This document shows positions 19,608-28,938 of a stretch of DNA of 64,000 nt, in pieces. Origin of the DNA: CBDCXE01 sp965223725 [NCBI: Nitrospinota bacterium] (GTDB taxonomy: Bacteria; Nitrospinota_A; UBA7883). The stretch lies in contig CBDCXE010000006.1 in the NCBI GenBank assembly GCA_965223725.1, forward strand, positions 62,001-126,000. Direction: 5' to 3'. Position numbers and translations under genes: made by a program. The notes beneath the pieces were generated by a model, which searched no databases, was not told the DNA's origin, and worked only from the letters and a program-made list of their open reading frames with translations. Numbering within the stretch: the stretch's first letter is position 1; every line of letters begins with the position of its first letter.

Positions 19608-20675
19608 GTGGAAAGAACGCTAGCCAGGGAAACCGTGTTGGTGGTCGATGATATGCCGGAAAACATCAGAATCATCGCTGATTTGCTGGCTGCCGATTAT
19701 AACGTGAAGGTCGCAAAGAGCGGAGAGCGCGCACTGGAAATCGCCGCGGGCGATGCAAGGCCGGATCTGATTCTTCTCGATATCATCATGCCAGATATGG
19801 ATGGATATGAAGTGCTGCAAAGCCTGAAGGCAAATCCGCTGACCCATCCAATTCCTGTTATATTCATCACCGCCCTGATGAGGCCGGAAGATGAAGAAAG
19901 GGGCTTGCAATTGGGCGCGGTCGATTATGTGACCAAACCGATAAGCCCGGCTGTGGTGCAGGCGCGGGTCAAAACCCACCTGGCCCTGTACGACCAGAGC
20001 AAATCGCTGGAGCATAAAGTCATGGAACGCACCTCCGAACTTCAGGAGACGCAGTTCGAAATTGTCCGGCAGCTTGCCAGGGCGGGTGAATTCAAGGATA
20101 ACGAAACCGGGTTGCATATTGTGAGGATCAGCAAATATTCCAAAATGCTGGGTCAAAAAATCGGTCTTAATGTCAACGCCACAGAATTGCTGGCCCATGC
20201 CGCGCCGATGCACGATATCGGCAAGATAGGCGTCCCGGACAAAATATTGCTAAAACCAGGAAAGCTGGACAGGGATGAGTGGAAAGTCATGAAAAGGCAT
20301 CCACAATATGGTGTGGAAATTCTGGGGCAACATAAATCTGAATTGCTGGAATACGCCCAGATCATCGCATTAACACATCATGAAAAATGGGATGGGTCCG
20401 GCTATCCCAACCGGCTGAAGGGAGACCAGATACCTCTGCTGGGCAGGATCGTGGCCGTAGCGGATGTTTTCGACGCGCTGACCTGTGATCGACCATACAA
20501 AAATGCGTGGCCCGTGGATAAAGCGATAGACCATATACAAAGGGAAGGCGGTCGCCATTTCGACCCGTACATCGTCGAAGCGTTTATGGATATCCAGGAG
20601 GACATCCTGGCCACCAGGCGAGAGCATGACGAGCCTTGCCACTCCTCACCAGCAAACAGAATGGCTGTTCACTAA
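19608..20675 (+). CDS. Response regulator with HD-GYP c-di-GMP phosphodiesterase output
   Basis: This 355-residue RpfG-like protein starts with GTG directly after the kinase stop codon. The receiver domain (residues 5-125) has VVDDMPEN, phospho-acceptor LLDIIMPDMDGY and Lys in YVTKPISP. A linker coiled coil leads to an HD-GYP domain (about 150-335) with APMHDIGKIGVP, the HD pair, and HHEKWDGSGYP. The complete metal-ligand set suggests active hydrolysis of cyclic di-GMP. It is the likely output of the kinase upstream, so that phosphorelay state would set c-di-GMP level. Confidence 0.92.
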   Translation: MERTLARETVLVVDDMPENIRIIADLLAADYNVKVAKSGERALEIAAGDARPDLILLDIIMPDMDGYEVLQSLKANPLTHPIPVIFITALMRPEDEERGLQLGAVDYVTKPISPAVVQARVKTHLALYDQSKSLEHKVMERTSELQETQFEIVRQLARAGEFKDNETGLHIVRISKYSKMLGQKIGLNVNATELLAHAAPMHDIGKIGVPDKILLKPGKLDRDEWKVMKRHPQYGVEILGQHKSELLEYAQIIALTHHEKWDGSGYPNRLKGDQIPLLGRIVAVADVFDALTCDRPYKNAWPVDKAIDHIQREGGRHFDPYIVEAFMDIQEDILATRREHDEPCHSSPANRMAVH

Positions 20676-20676
20676 A

Positions 20677-21372
20677 ATGTACTATATCGAAAGAAAGGAC
20701 TTGCCAACGATTGACCAGGCGCAGAATGTGCAGAGGGCTGTTGAATCGCTATCAGAACATGACACGCAGGTGGCTGTGCTAAAAGCCCTGGAAGCTAACA
20801 GCGATATTCATTCTATCATTGTAAACGGACTGGTCGCCGGGCTGAAAGCTGTCGGTGAAAAGTGGATGAAACAGAAAATGTACAACAGCCATGTGCTGAT
20901 GGCCGCAAAAGCCGTGAAGGCAGGTCAGGATGCGCTTGAGCGGAAATTGGCGCCATTGGGCATTCGGCGGGGTCTAATAGTGCTGGGCACGGCGCAAGGC
21001 GACCTGCACGATGTGGGTAAAAGCCTGGCGGGGATGATGTTGAGGCTCGATGGCTGGGATGTGCGTGATATCGGCACAGAGGCGACACCCCGAATGTTTA
21101 TGGAAAAAGCGAAAGAAGTGAACGCCGACCTGATAGGTATATCTATCGTCATGGGAATATATCTCGACAAGATCCAACAGGTCTGTTCGCTGGTCCGGTC
21201 GGAGGGTATAAGGGCCAAAGTGATCATAGGCGGCCCCGGCTCCAACGACGCTGTCGCCAGGAAAGTCAACGCCCACACCTATGCCGGTTGCGACACGTTA
21301 GGCAGTCTGCAGGCGGCAAAGCGGCTGCTCGACCGGACGAAGAATGTGAGAGCCAGGACCAGACATATCTGA
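20677..21372 (+). CDS. B12-binding corrinoid protein downstream of HD-GYP regulator
   Basis: From this ATG, one base after the HD-GYP stop, the protein has 231 residues; an ATG at 20626 would overlap that gene. A helical cap domain (about residues 20-95) is followed by a cobalamin-binding domain with GTAQGDLHDVGKSL (lower-ligand His) and GGPGSNDAV. The architecture is that of methyl carriers such as MtbC, but no methyltransferase or activator is adjacent; instead it sits last in a kinase/HD-GYP operon. It may serve as a corrinoid sensor or a methyl carrier in trans to the 4-9 kb cluster; the sequence does not decide. Confidence 0.8.
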   Translation: MYYIERKDLPTIDQAQNVQRAVESLSEHDTQVAVLKALEANSDIHSIIVNGLVAGLKAVGEKWMKQKMYNSHVLMAAKAVKAGQDALERKLAPLGIRRGLIVLGTAQGDLHDVGKSLAGMMLRLDGWDVRDIGTEATPRMFMEKAKEVNADLIGISIVMGIYLDKIQQVCSLVRSEGIRAKVIIGGPGSNDAVARKVNAHTYAGCDTLGSLQAAKRLLDRTKNVRARTRHI

Positions 21373-21397
21373 ACGTGCCATCCGGGCCATGCCCTGC

Positions 21398-22129
21398 TCA
21401 CGCTTTGTCGATGGCCCCTTCATAGGCGGACCATATCATCGGCCATCCCTTCTTTACGATATCCGCCATCACCACCGCGTAATCCCTGATCTCCTTTTGC
21501 GCATCGTCGGCAAGACGCAACGAAAAATAGTGGAGCAGGTTGCGCATATCTATCCGCCAGATTATTTGCGTGTAGGCGGACACCGGCAGAACCACCCGGG
21601 CCTGCTCCCGCGCCACGCCCAGCTCCAGCAGTTGCTTATACACCGCATAGGCATGCTGGTTCAATCCGTCGATCAAGGTCCTGGCTTTCATTGCAGTTTC
21701 CTGGTCAAGGCTCTGTGCGCTCATCTGCTTGTTGGTGGCGTGCTGGCCACGGACATCGTCCTTCGCCGGCACATAAAAAATGTCGGGGCATTCGGTATAT
21801 CGAAACGACCATTCATTCAGCGACGCCGTGCGATGCCGGACATGCTGGCGCATCACAAATATCGGCAAACGAATCCGGAACGTAAGGTTGATCATCTCGA
21901 AGGGCGACGTATGCCGGTCCTTCCACAGCCGGGCGATCAGTTTCCGGTCATGCTCTTCGCTTTTGCCTTCGCTGCGTTGATACGATGTTCTGGCGGCCCG
22001 CGCCACCGACTGATCGGCGCCCAGATAATCCACCAGCTCCACCTCACCATGCTCGTGGATAGTATAAACCTTGTTCAGTTCCTCTTCCGCGCCACTGCTT
22101 ACAGGGCGGCTGGTTTGATCTTCGGCCAT
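21398..22129 (-). CDS. thyX: Flavin-dependent thymidylate synthase
   Basis: ThyX converts dUMP to dTMP using methylene-tetrahydrofolate with FAD and NADPH. The 243-residue protein carries the family signature RHRTASLNEWSFRY near residue 100 and QARVVLPVSAYTQIIW near 175. Use of ThyX rather than ThyA spares tetrahydrofolate oxidation. It is convergent with the corrinoid gene and lies 27 bp beyond the DUF3047 gene on the same strand. Confidence 0.95.
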   Translation of the reverse strand: MAEDQTSRPVSSGAEEELNKVYTIHEHGEVELVDYLGADQSVARAARTSYQRSEGKSEEHDRKLIARLWKDRHTSPFEMINLTFRIRLPIFVMRQHVRHRTASLNEWSFRYTECPDIFYVPAKDDVRGQHATNKQMSAQSLDQETAMKARTLIDGLNQHAYAVYKQLLELGVAREQARVVLPVSAYTQIIWRIDMRNLLHYFSLRLADDAQKEIRDYAVVMADIVKKGWPMIWSAYEGAIDKA

Positions 22130-22156
22130 GCGGCTACTCCAGTATCAGTCGTTAAT

Positions 22157-22867
22157 TCACTGCGCCGACAAGCTGATATCGGCGTACCAGGCCTGGGCGC
22201 TGCTCATTGTGTTATCAGTATCAGACATTATCATAATTCCGGCCAAAGGGGGCGGGTGGGCGCCAAAATATTTTTTATAGTCCTCGACTATGTTCACCTG
22301 CTCCTCTATCCATTGACCTGCTTTCTGATTGCCACTTTCGGTGGCGACAATGATGGCCCTGTCAGTATAACTGCTCGGCATGTGGGCGCCCTTCGGCAGC
22401 TTGTTCGCCCACACATAATTGAGTGCGGAGTGAATCGGGTATTCACCCTGAAGTTTTTTATAAAAGGAGAACTTCAGGCGTTCAAAAAACCCGGCTTTAC
22501 CCTTTTCATACCGAAACGATACATATACACGGGCAGGGAAATCATCCTTCCGTTTATCGGTGGCGTCACCATCCTTTAATGTGCTTTGAACTTTCCACTT
22601 CCACCGCAATACAGGTAGTTCATCGGCAGCCATATCCAGGCTGTAGCCAAGCCCGGACGCGGAATTATCCGCCACTGCTTTTACCGCGACAATGTCGCCA
22701 TCCTGGATCACCATATACTCCGTATGCCGCTGGATTTTCTCGAATTCGATGGCCTTCCAGCCGTCCGGCGTATCGCTATAAATTTTCTTTTTATCAAAGG
22801 AAAGATCAAGGGTTGACGAGCCGATCGATAAAACCAGCAGTCCTGATACAATAGCTGTTTTGAACAT
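22157..22867 (-). CDS. DUF3047 domain-containing exported protein
   Basis: This 236-residue protein has an N-terminal signal peptide (SGLLVLSIGSST) and the conserved core of DUF3047: LRWKWKVQ near residue 88, DDFPARVYVSF near 108, NYVWANKLPKG near 145 and a C-terminal AWYADISL. It is probably periplasmic. The family has no known function. It is 3 bp downstream of gltX and likely cotranscribed. Confidence 0.75.
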   Translation of the reverse strand: MFKTAIVSGLLVLSIGSSTLDLSFDKKKIYSDTPDGWKAIEFEKIQRHTEYMVIQDGDIVAVKAVADNSASGLGYSLDMAADELPVLRWKWKVQSTLKDGDATDKRKDDFPARVYVSFRYEKGKAGFFERLKFSFYKKLQGEYPIHSALNYVWANKLPKGAHMPSSYTDRAIIVATESGNQKAGQWIEEQVNIVEDYKKYFGAHPPPLAGIMIMSDTDNTMSSAQAWYADISLSAQ

Positions 22868-22870
22868 TCA

Positions 22871-24283
22871 CTACTTACCTACTATAAATGATATTGCTGC
22901 CTTGATACGGTTCACTGATTTTTCTTTACCCAGAGCGGACAAAAGCCCGAACAACCCTGGGCTGACCGTGCCACCGGTAAGCGCCACCCGCACAGGCTGG
23001 GCCAGATGCTTCAGCTTCAGCCCCTTGCTCTCCAGCAGCGATTTAAATTCAGACTCAATGGCCTCCGTATCGGAAAAGTCGACATCGCCAAACCTTTCCA
23101 CCAATTCTTTTAATACCAGACAGATATCATCGGTCAGAAATTTCTTTGCCGCTTTCTCTTCATATGCTACTTTATCCACGAAAAAATATTTCATCGACTC
23201 CGCCAGCCCGGTCACACTCTGCGCCCTTTGCCGCAGCATCGGAAGAAGTGGAACAATCGAACCGACAGACGCTTCTATACCATCACCCATAAGTATATTG
23301 GCGATCATTGCACCCAACGTTTCATCCGGCGTGGTCTTGATATGTTCCGCGTTTATCCAGAGCAGTTTCTCTTCATCGAACCGGGCCGACCCTTTACCGA
23401 CAGCGTCCAGGTCGTACAAAGATTTCAGTTCGTCCATGCTGAAAACTTCCTGGTCGCCATGGCTCCAGCCGAGCCGGACAAGGTAGTTGACCAGCGCCTC
23501 CGGCAAGATCCCCTTGTCGCGATACTCCAGCACGGAGAGCGCGCCATGCCTTTTCGACAATCGTTTCCCATCATTGCCCAGGATCATCGACACATGGGCG
23601 AATTTTGGAACGTCCAGACCCAGCGCTTCATATATCACCGCCTGGCGCGGTGTATTGGCCAGATGATCATCACCTCGGATGACATGGGTGATGTTCATTT
23701 CCGCGTCATCCACCACAACACAAAAGTTATAGGTCGGTGTGCCATCGGCCCGCATGATGATCATATCATCGAGCTGGTCATTATCGAAGCTGATGATTCC
23801 GCGCAGCATGTCGTCCACTTTTGTCACACCACTTTTCGGAGTGTCGAACCGGACAACGAATGGCTGATTGGTATCGGCCGGTATGTTTTTGCCCCTGCAG
23901 ACTCCGTCATATTTCGGCTTCTGTTTTGCCGCTATCATCGCCTCGCGTTTTACGTCCAGTTCCTCTTTGGAACAGACACAACGATAGGCGTGGCCAGCGT
24001 CGAGAAGTTTATCCACATGAACCTTGTACCGACCCTGCCGCTCGGTCTGGCGATACGGCCCTTCATCATGATCGAGCCCCAGCCAGTCCATGGCTTCGAT
24101 GATCTGTTCTATGGAATCTTCGGTCGATCTGGTCTGGTCGGTATCCTCTATCCGCAGTATGAACGATCCGCCAAACCGACGGGCGTACAGCCAGTTGAAT
24201 ATGGCCGTGCGCGCGCCACCAATATGCAGATAGCCGGTGGGGCTGGGCGCGAATCGTGTCCTCACAATTTCTTTATTATTCAT
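22871..24283 (-). CDS. gltX: Glutamate-tRNA ligase
   Basis: This 470-residue class I synthetase charges tRNA-Glu. The HIGH-type motif is in FAPSPTGYLHIGGART near residue 10 and the KMSKS-type loop is KRLSKRHG near 240. The C-terminal alpha-helical anticodon-binding part is complete. Length and motifs match bacterial GluRS. Its promoter must lie in the 434-bp gap upstream, which also has a prominent hairpin. Confidence 0.95.
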   Translation of the reverse strand: MNNKEIVRTRFAPSPTGYLHIGGARTAIFNWLYARRFGGSFILRIEDTDQTRSTEDSIEQIIEAMDWLGLDHDEGPYRQTERQGRYKVHVDKLLDAGHAYRCVCSKEELDVKREAMIAAKQKPKYDGVCRGKNIPADTNQPFVVRFDTPKSGVTKVDDMLRGIISFDNDQLDDMIIMRADGTPTYNFCVVVDDAEMNITHVIRGDDHLANTPRQAVIYEALGLDVPKFAHVSMILGNDGKRLSKRHGALSVLEYRDKGILPEALVNYLVRLGWSHGDQEVFSMDELKSLYDLDAVGKGSARFDEEKLLWINAEHIKTTPDETLGAMIANILMGDGIEASVGSIVPLLPMLRQRAQSVTGLAESMKYFFVDKVAYEEKAAKKFLTDDICLVLKELVERFGDVDFSDTEAIESEFKSLLESKGLKLKHLAQPVRVALTGGTVSPGLFGLLSALGKEKSVNRIKAAISFIVGK

Positions 24284-24717
24284 CTATTAATTCACAGTTT
24301 TCATCTGAAAAGCTTTTTACTATAACATGGTAAACCGATTCAGTTCGATACGTAATAGTACTCTCCATCAACCCGGGCAACCACCATTAAAGCGTTTAAC
24401 GCTTTGGTGCTTTAGCGTAGCTCCTTTCTGTTGCGCAGTTACGGCAGATTGCGCCATTGCTTATTATCTTTAATAAACAAAATAACTGTTTATGATGAGC
24501 AAACGTGTTAAAAGGCATCGACTTAAATTCTGACAAGGTTATATAAATGCGCCTCAATGCGCTTAGACAATGCTTGAAAATATCGGAAAAAACCAATATA
24601 ATGGGGAAATTGGGAGACGCACATCGAATAGGAAAGTCGCTGGTCATGGCCTGATCCACTTTCGATTTTAACAAAGAATTTATACATACAATAGTGTGCG
24701 GAAAGGATTGCGCAATT
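24284..24717. other. Intergenic region with an inverted repeat upstream of gltX
   Basis: This 434-bp gap between divergent genes contains an imperfect hairpin at about 24380-24408. It has a 6-bp stem AAAGCG/CGCTTT around TTTAA, extended by CACC/GGTG with a 3-nt bulge. No T-run follows on either strand, so it is not a classic terminator; an operator or mRNA leader element is possible. Nothing else was recognised. Confidence 0.4.
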
Positions 24718-25230
24718 GTGAGTAAAGCCATAATCAGACCATTGATGACCATGGAAAGTAGTAAAGCGGTGGATGTGATAAATGACGCCGCCACTGTTTA
24801 TGATGGGGTCGTCGCCTCAGACGCGTTACCGACGCCATATATGTCCAAAGGTAGTTTTGTGATGGATATCGGTATGGGTGTCAAATTCTGGTGTGTCGAC
24901 AAAGGAGGCGAGGTTCTGGGTGTTATGGGTCTCCAGAAAATCGATGGGATATCCCTGATTCGGCACGCCTATGTTCTCAAAAAATATCAGCGTAAAGGCG
25001 TTGGCAGTGGATTATTAAAACGGCTGACGACCGAACTGGATGAGCCTGTCCTGGTGGGGACCTGGAGAGACGCTGCTTCTTCCAATCAATTTTATGTAAA
25101 GCATGGCTTCACTAAAATCGATAGGGATGAAAAGGATCAGCTGCTTAAGAAATACTGGAAGATATCAGACCGGCATAGAGAAGAATCGGTGGTGTACGCC
25201 AACAAAAAATGGTTTGAGGCCGAGGGATAA
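24718..25230 (+). CDS. GNAT family N-acetyltransferase
   Basis: From the GTG at 24718, with AAAGGA 10 nt upstream, the protein has 170 residues; a GTG at 24694 would add 8. The acetyl-CoA-binding segment appears as YVLKKYQRKGVGSGLLKRL near residue 90, and VGTWRDAASSNQFYVKHGF near 122 is typical of the C-terminal GNAT strand. The substrate is unknown. It stands alone between two minus-strand operons. Confidence 0.8.
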   Translation: MSKAIIRPLMTMESSKAVDVINDAATVYDGVVASDALPTPYMSKGSFVMDIGMGVKFWCVDKGGEVLGVMGLQKIDGISLIRHAYVLKKYQRKGVGSGLLKRLTTELDEPVLVGTWRDAASSNQFYVKHGFTKIDRDEKDQLLKKYWKISDRHREESVVYANKKWFEAEG

Positions 25231-25269
25231 ACCATATATTCGCGCCTGGCAAGGCGGAAGACCTGCTAT

Positions 25270-26538
25270 TCAGAAGCGGTATCCTGCGTAAAGAAAATAA
25301 GTTACCGCATTGAACTTATCTGATGTTTTAGCCAGCGCGATGCTATCGATATCTAGATACTCCTCGTTGGACAATTCTATCGAACCTGACACAAAAAACG
25401 TATTGCCCGGGTACCAGTCTGCGCTGAATCCATAAATCCACTGTTCCAGAGTATTGGACGTGCCCTCCTGTTCGTTGGTCATGAAGGTCACGTTGGCTTC
25501 CACACTCAGGTTATCGTCCACATCCGCGCCGATGGCGCCAAAATATTGGATAATATCAGATGTGAAATAGTTGATCGAGCGGAACGCCACATCATAATAG
25601 AACCAGTTAAAAAAGTCGGTCTGTTTCAATCCACCCCATATCAGGGACGCGGATTTTCCATCGCTCTCCCTGGTTCGTGTATCGAAACTTCCATAGATGG
25701 TCATGGTTTTCGTAACCTTCACCCTGCCGGCGGCGCGCAGTGTGGTCTGCAGCTCATGGTTGAGGTCATAATCCATCGACTCAAACAGCCGGATGGCACG
25801 ATACTGGTTATAACTAAAATCGAGGGATACATTCTCGTTCGGAATAAAGTTGGCGCTCAGGTAAAAATTAGTCAGCTCGTTGCCACCGGAATCGGCGTTA
25901 TGATCGGACCGGGCGGTTCCGTATAACCGGAGGCTTTCCGACATGTTGTAATAGCCGGACCCATACAGGTACGATTTATCGTCGCCGCCTTTGAATGTGC
26001 TCATAACATATCCGCCGCTCACCCCGGCTGTGGGGTTATTGGTGAACCCATACAGTCCATACATCATATAGTCGCCGTTCACGATATCGTCGTAAGGGTC
26101 AGGCTCCAACCCACCGAACAGCCCTACTCCTGATGTTTCGCCCAACGGATACACAATGTTCGCGCCATCCAGCCTGGCGGTGGGCATATAGTCTATATAC
26201 TGTCTGCCCAGATGGATATCGACCAGCGAAAACGCCTGCTTGAACTCCAGCTTGGCTGTTTCAAACCTGGCGCCCGGAATGTCCTCGCTGAATGTTCCGG
26301 AGCCGGATGAACGGGTGGCCCCTTTCAGGCGAAGCGCTGTGCCATCGCCTATCAGCTCTTCCACATTCAGACGTATCCGAACCCGAGTGATGGAAAAATC
26401 TTGCGCCGCGACATCATCATCGCGGTTATAAATGGAGCCGGAGATAAACCCGGTGACGCTCTGGGCCAGAGCGGACACAGGCGCCAGGACGCAACCTATG
26501 GCCAGCGAGCAGGCAAGAAACCGTTTTGTCAATCGCAT
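25270..26538 (-). CDS. Outer-membrane beta-barrel protein, putative partner of multihaem cytochromes
   Basis: This 422-residue protein has a cleavable signal peptide (GCVLAPVSALAQ). Alternating aromatic/polar strands fill the rest of the sequence, which ends in YAGYRF; the terminal Phe is the usual outer-membrane barrel signal. Its start overlaps the end of the large cytochrome gene by 10 bp, which suggests coupled translation. By position it may be the porin sheath of a porin-cytochrome conduit. Sequence alone does not show whether it is MtrB-like. Confidence 0.7.
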   Translation of the reverse strand: MRLTKRFLACSLAIGCVLAPVSALAQSVTGFISGSIYNRDDDVAAQDFSITRVRIRLNVEELIGDGTALRLKGATRSSGSGTFSEDIPGARFETAKLEFKQAFSLVDIHLGRQYIDYMPTARLDGANIVYPLGETSGVGLFGGLEPDPYDDIVNGDYMMYGLYGFTNNPTAGVSGGYVMSTFKGGDDKSYLYGSGYYNMSESLRLYGTARSDHNADSGGNELTNFYLSANFIPNENVSLDFSYNQYRAIRLFESMDYDLNHELQTTLRAAGRVKVTKTMTIYGSFDTRTRESDGKSASLIWGGLKQTDFFNWFYYDVAFRSINYFTSDIIQYFGAIGADVDDNLSVEANVTFMTNEQEGTSNTLEQWIYGFSADWYPGNTFFVSGSIELSNEEYLDIDSIALAKTSDKFNAVTYFLYAGYRF

Positions 26539-28820
26539 CTGATAAAATCCTTGGCCATATCAAAGTCGATGGTGTTATGACATAATGTGCATGTGGTCGG
26601 GCACGCCGGCGCGCCGGGCGGATCCCCATTGGCGTGTTCTTTTCTGTAATCGGCCCTGTGGCACGATATGCAATCGCTCTCCACCATCGCCCCGGGGAAC
26701 TTCAGCGCGCCGCCACTACCCACATGGCACTTGCTGCAGTCGCCCTGGATCTCGCGGTGGCTGCCGGTGAATGTCATGCTCTTGTGGGCGTGGCTGCCGA
26801 AGGCGCCGCTCCAGTCGTATGGCCTGTGGCAGTTTTCGCAATTGGTATTGCCTGGTGTGTGGGCGCTTATATTGCCGGCGTTAAAGAACTCTTTTTGATG
26901 ACAACTGAAGCAATCAACCGGGGTTCCACGATAGTCACGCCGGCTGTGGCAATCTTTACACTCCGCCGCCCTGTGGAGCCCCTCCAGCCGGAAGCCTGTG
27001 GTATTGTGGCGGAACTTCAGCGGATCCCAGCTCAACGCCTTGTGACAATCGGAGCAGTTGGAGCCGAACTGGTTGAAATGCGGGTCGGTGTGGCACTGCT
27101 GACAATCGGACCCGGAGCCTTTGTCGAACTTCACCGCTTTATGACAGTCGCCGCACATCAAGACGCTGTGGGCGCCGGTCAGCCGAAAGCCGGTGACCGC
27201 GTGGAAAAACTGGTCGGTTTTCCAGGTGTCTGCGCTGTGACAATCGCCGCATCGCGGGCCGAAGGTTCCTTTATGCTTGTCATCCTTATTGTGGCAGTCG
27301 ATACACTCGTTACCGATCGGTTTCCAGACGGTTTTCTTTTTTATGGTGTGGCAGTCGGCGCATTTGGTGGATATGTGCTTGCCCTTGAGCGCAAACCGGC
27401 TGTGCTGGTTGTGAACGAACGATGTCTTCTTCCAGTCGTTCTCCACCTTGTGGCAGACTTCGCATTTTTTATCGTCCAGCTTGCCTTTATGCGGATCCAT
27501 ATGACAGCTTTTGCTGGCGCAGCTTTCTGTTTTGATCGGCCTGTAATGCGCCGACTTGGTCACACGATTCGGTTTGTGACATTTTTCGCATTTGACCTTC
27601 TTATGTTTACCAACCAGCTTGTAACCTTTATAGGAACTGGCGCTATGGCTGAACAGGGTCGGTCTCCACCCTTTGACGCTGTGGCACTCTTCGCACTTTT
27701 TACCCTTGAACTGGTTGCCATGGATCGCGCCCCGTTTGCGGGTGTCATGACAGCCGGATGCGTCGCATGTGTCGAACTTTTCGACTTTGAAAATATTTTT
27801 CTTCCTATGGCACTTCTCGCATTTCACCTTCCGGTGTTTACCGGTCAGCGGGTATTTGGTTTTCGCGTGGTTGAACTTTACCGATTTCCAGCTATCGGTT
27901 TTATGACAGTCCACGCAGGTTGACCCCAGGGTACCTTTATGTTTGTCATCCTTTTTGTGGCAGGTGATGCATTTCTCATAGCCCCGGACCTTGAAGACGC
28001 CCTTCTTCTTGTGGCAATTTTCACATTTCACTTTCTGATGCTTGCCGGTCAGCTGGTATTTGGTTTTTGAATGGTCGAATCGTACTTCTTTCCAGGTGGT
28101 GGCTTTATGGCAATCTTTGCAGGCAGAGCCCAGGGTTCCTTTATGTTTGTCATCCTTCTTGTGGCAGGTGATACATTGCTCATAGCCCGGGACCTTGAAG
28201 ATCCCCTTGGTCTGATGGCACTTCTCGCACTTGACCTTCGCATGCCCTGTATCCAGCTTGTACACCTTGTCATGGTCGAAGGTCACATCCTTGCCTTTCC
28301 AGCTGAAAGCGGTATGGCAGGTCTCGCACCGGGCGCCTAAAGTGGGTTTATGTATATCAGCGTGGCACGATGCGCAGGTATTGTCGGCCAACAGATAGCT
28401 TTGCTGACCTTTTTTGGTTTTCGCCTTGTGGCAATCCACACATGCGGTTTTAGCGTGCCTACCGGTCAGCGGGTATCCGGTGTTCGCCATGCCATGGTCG
28501 AACTTTTTCGGCTCCCACTCGACCATGGAGAAGGCTTTGCCCTTATGGTCGGAGTGGCACTTGAAACACTTCTTATCGGTTACAGTGGAGTGATATCCTG
28601 TCTTTCGTTTGATGCGGGCGTCGATATCTTTATGGCAATCGAGGCATTTCCGGTCCGGGATACCACCGCGAAGTTCATGGCACTCGGTACATTTGGTAAT
28701 TCCGGTCAGGTCGCCATGCAGCACGGATAATTCGCCAGGGCTTATCAGTTTACCCAGGTCCTGGGCATAGGCGTTTGCGCTAAGCGCAAACAAAAGACCC
28801 ACAATTACCCTTAGAATCAA
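26529..28820 (-). CDS. Large periplasmic multihaem cytochrome c (28 CxxCH plus 2 CX4CH)
   Basis: After a signal peptide (residues 1-19) this 763-residue protein holds 28 CxxCH haem sites and two CX4CH sites (CDASGCH and CASKSCH, in the middle of the chain), so up to 30 haems. Many extra histidines can act as distal ligands. Residues 190-340 contain tandem units of about 65 residues repeated nearly unchanged (KKDDKHKGTLGS, LTGKHxKVKCExCHxKKG), which indicates recent internal duplication. The class III cytochrome-like spacing suggests a long electron wire. It overlaps the porin gene and follows the 12-haem lipoprotein gene. Maturation would need a cytochrome c system encoded elsewhere. Confidence 0.92.
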   Translation of the reverse strand: MILRVIVGLLFALSANAYAQDLGKLISPGELSVLHGDLTGITKCTECHELRGGIPDRKCLDCHKDIDARIKRKTGYHSTVTDKKCFKCHSDHKGKAFSMVEWEPKKFDHGMANTGYPLTGRHAKTACVDCHKAKTKKGQQSYLLADNTCASCHADIHKPTLGARCETCHTAFSWKGKDVTFDHDKVYKLDTGHAKVKCEKCHQTKGIFKVPGYEQCITCHKKDDKHKGTLGSACKDCHKATTWKEVRFDHSKTKYQLTGKHQKVKCENCHKKKGVFKVRGYEKCITCHKKDDKHKGTLGSTCVDCHKTDSWKSVKFNHAKTKYPLTGKHRKVKCEKCHRKKNIFKVEKFDTCDASGCHDTRKRGAIHGNQFKGKKCEECHSVKGWRPTLFSHSASSYKGYKLVGKHKKVKCEKCHKPNRVTKSAHYRPIKTESCASKSCHMDPHKGKLDDKKCEVCHKVENDWKKTSFVHNQHSRFALKGKHISTKCADCHTIKKKTVWKPIGNECIDCHNKDDKHKGTFGPRCGDCHSADTWKTDQFFHAVTGFRLTGAHSVLMCGDCHKAVKFDKGSGSDCQQCHTDPHFNQFGSNCSDCHKALSWDPLKFRHNTTGFRLEGLHRAAECKDCHSRRDYRGTPVDCFSCHQKEFFNAGNISAHTPGNTNCENCHRPYDWSGAFGSHAHKSMTFTGSHREIQGDCSKCHVGSGGALKFPGAMVESDCISCHRADYRKEHANGDPPGAPACPTTCTLCHNTIDFDMAKDFIRCD

Positions 28821-28938
28821 GCTGTCCCCACTAGCCTAAAGTTAATTTATAAAAAAGCTGCAGCAGCCTTAAATACTTCTCCGACCGCAGCTGCATATAT
28901 TATTTAACTATTTCCACCAATATCAATATTGACTGATA

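Noticed and set aside
21389-22579. 396-codon open frame on the plus strand
   Set aside because: It lies antisense to thyX and the DUF3047 gene, both with clear family motifs, and its own translation shows no recognisable domain.
23228-24325. 365-codon open frame on the plus strand
   Set aside because: It is antisense to gltX, whose class I synthetase motifs are complete.
24380-24408. Terminator upstream of gltX
   Set aside because: The hairpin has no T-run on either strand; reported only as an inverted repeat in the intergenic entry.
26634-27923. 429-codon open frame on the plus strand
   Set aside because: It is antisense to the multihaem cytochrome; the repeated CxxCH codons on the other strand create a long stop-free shadow.
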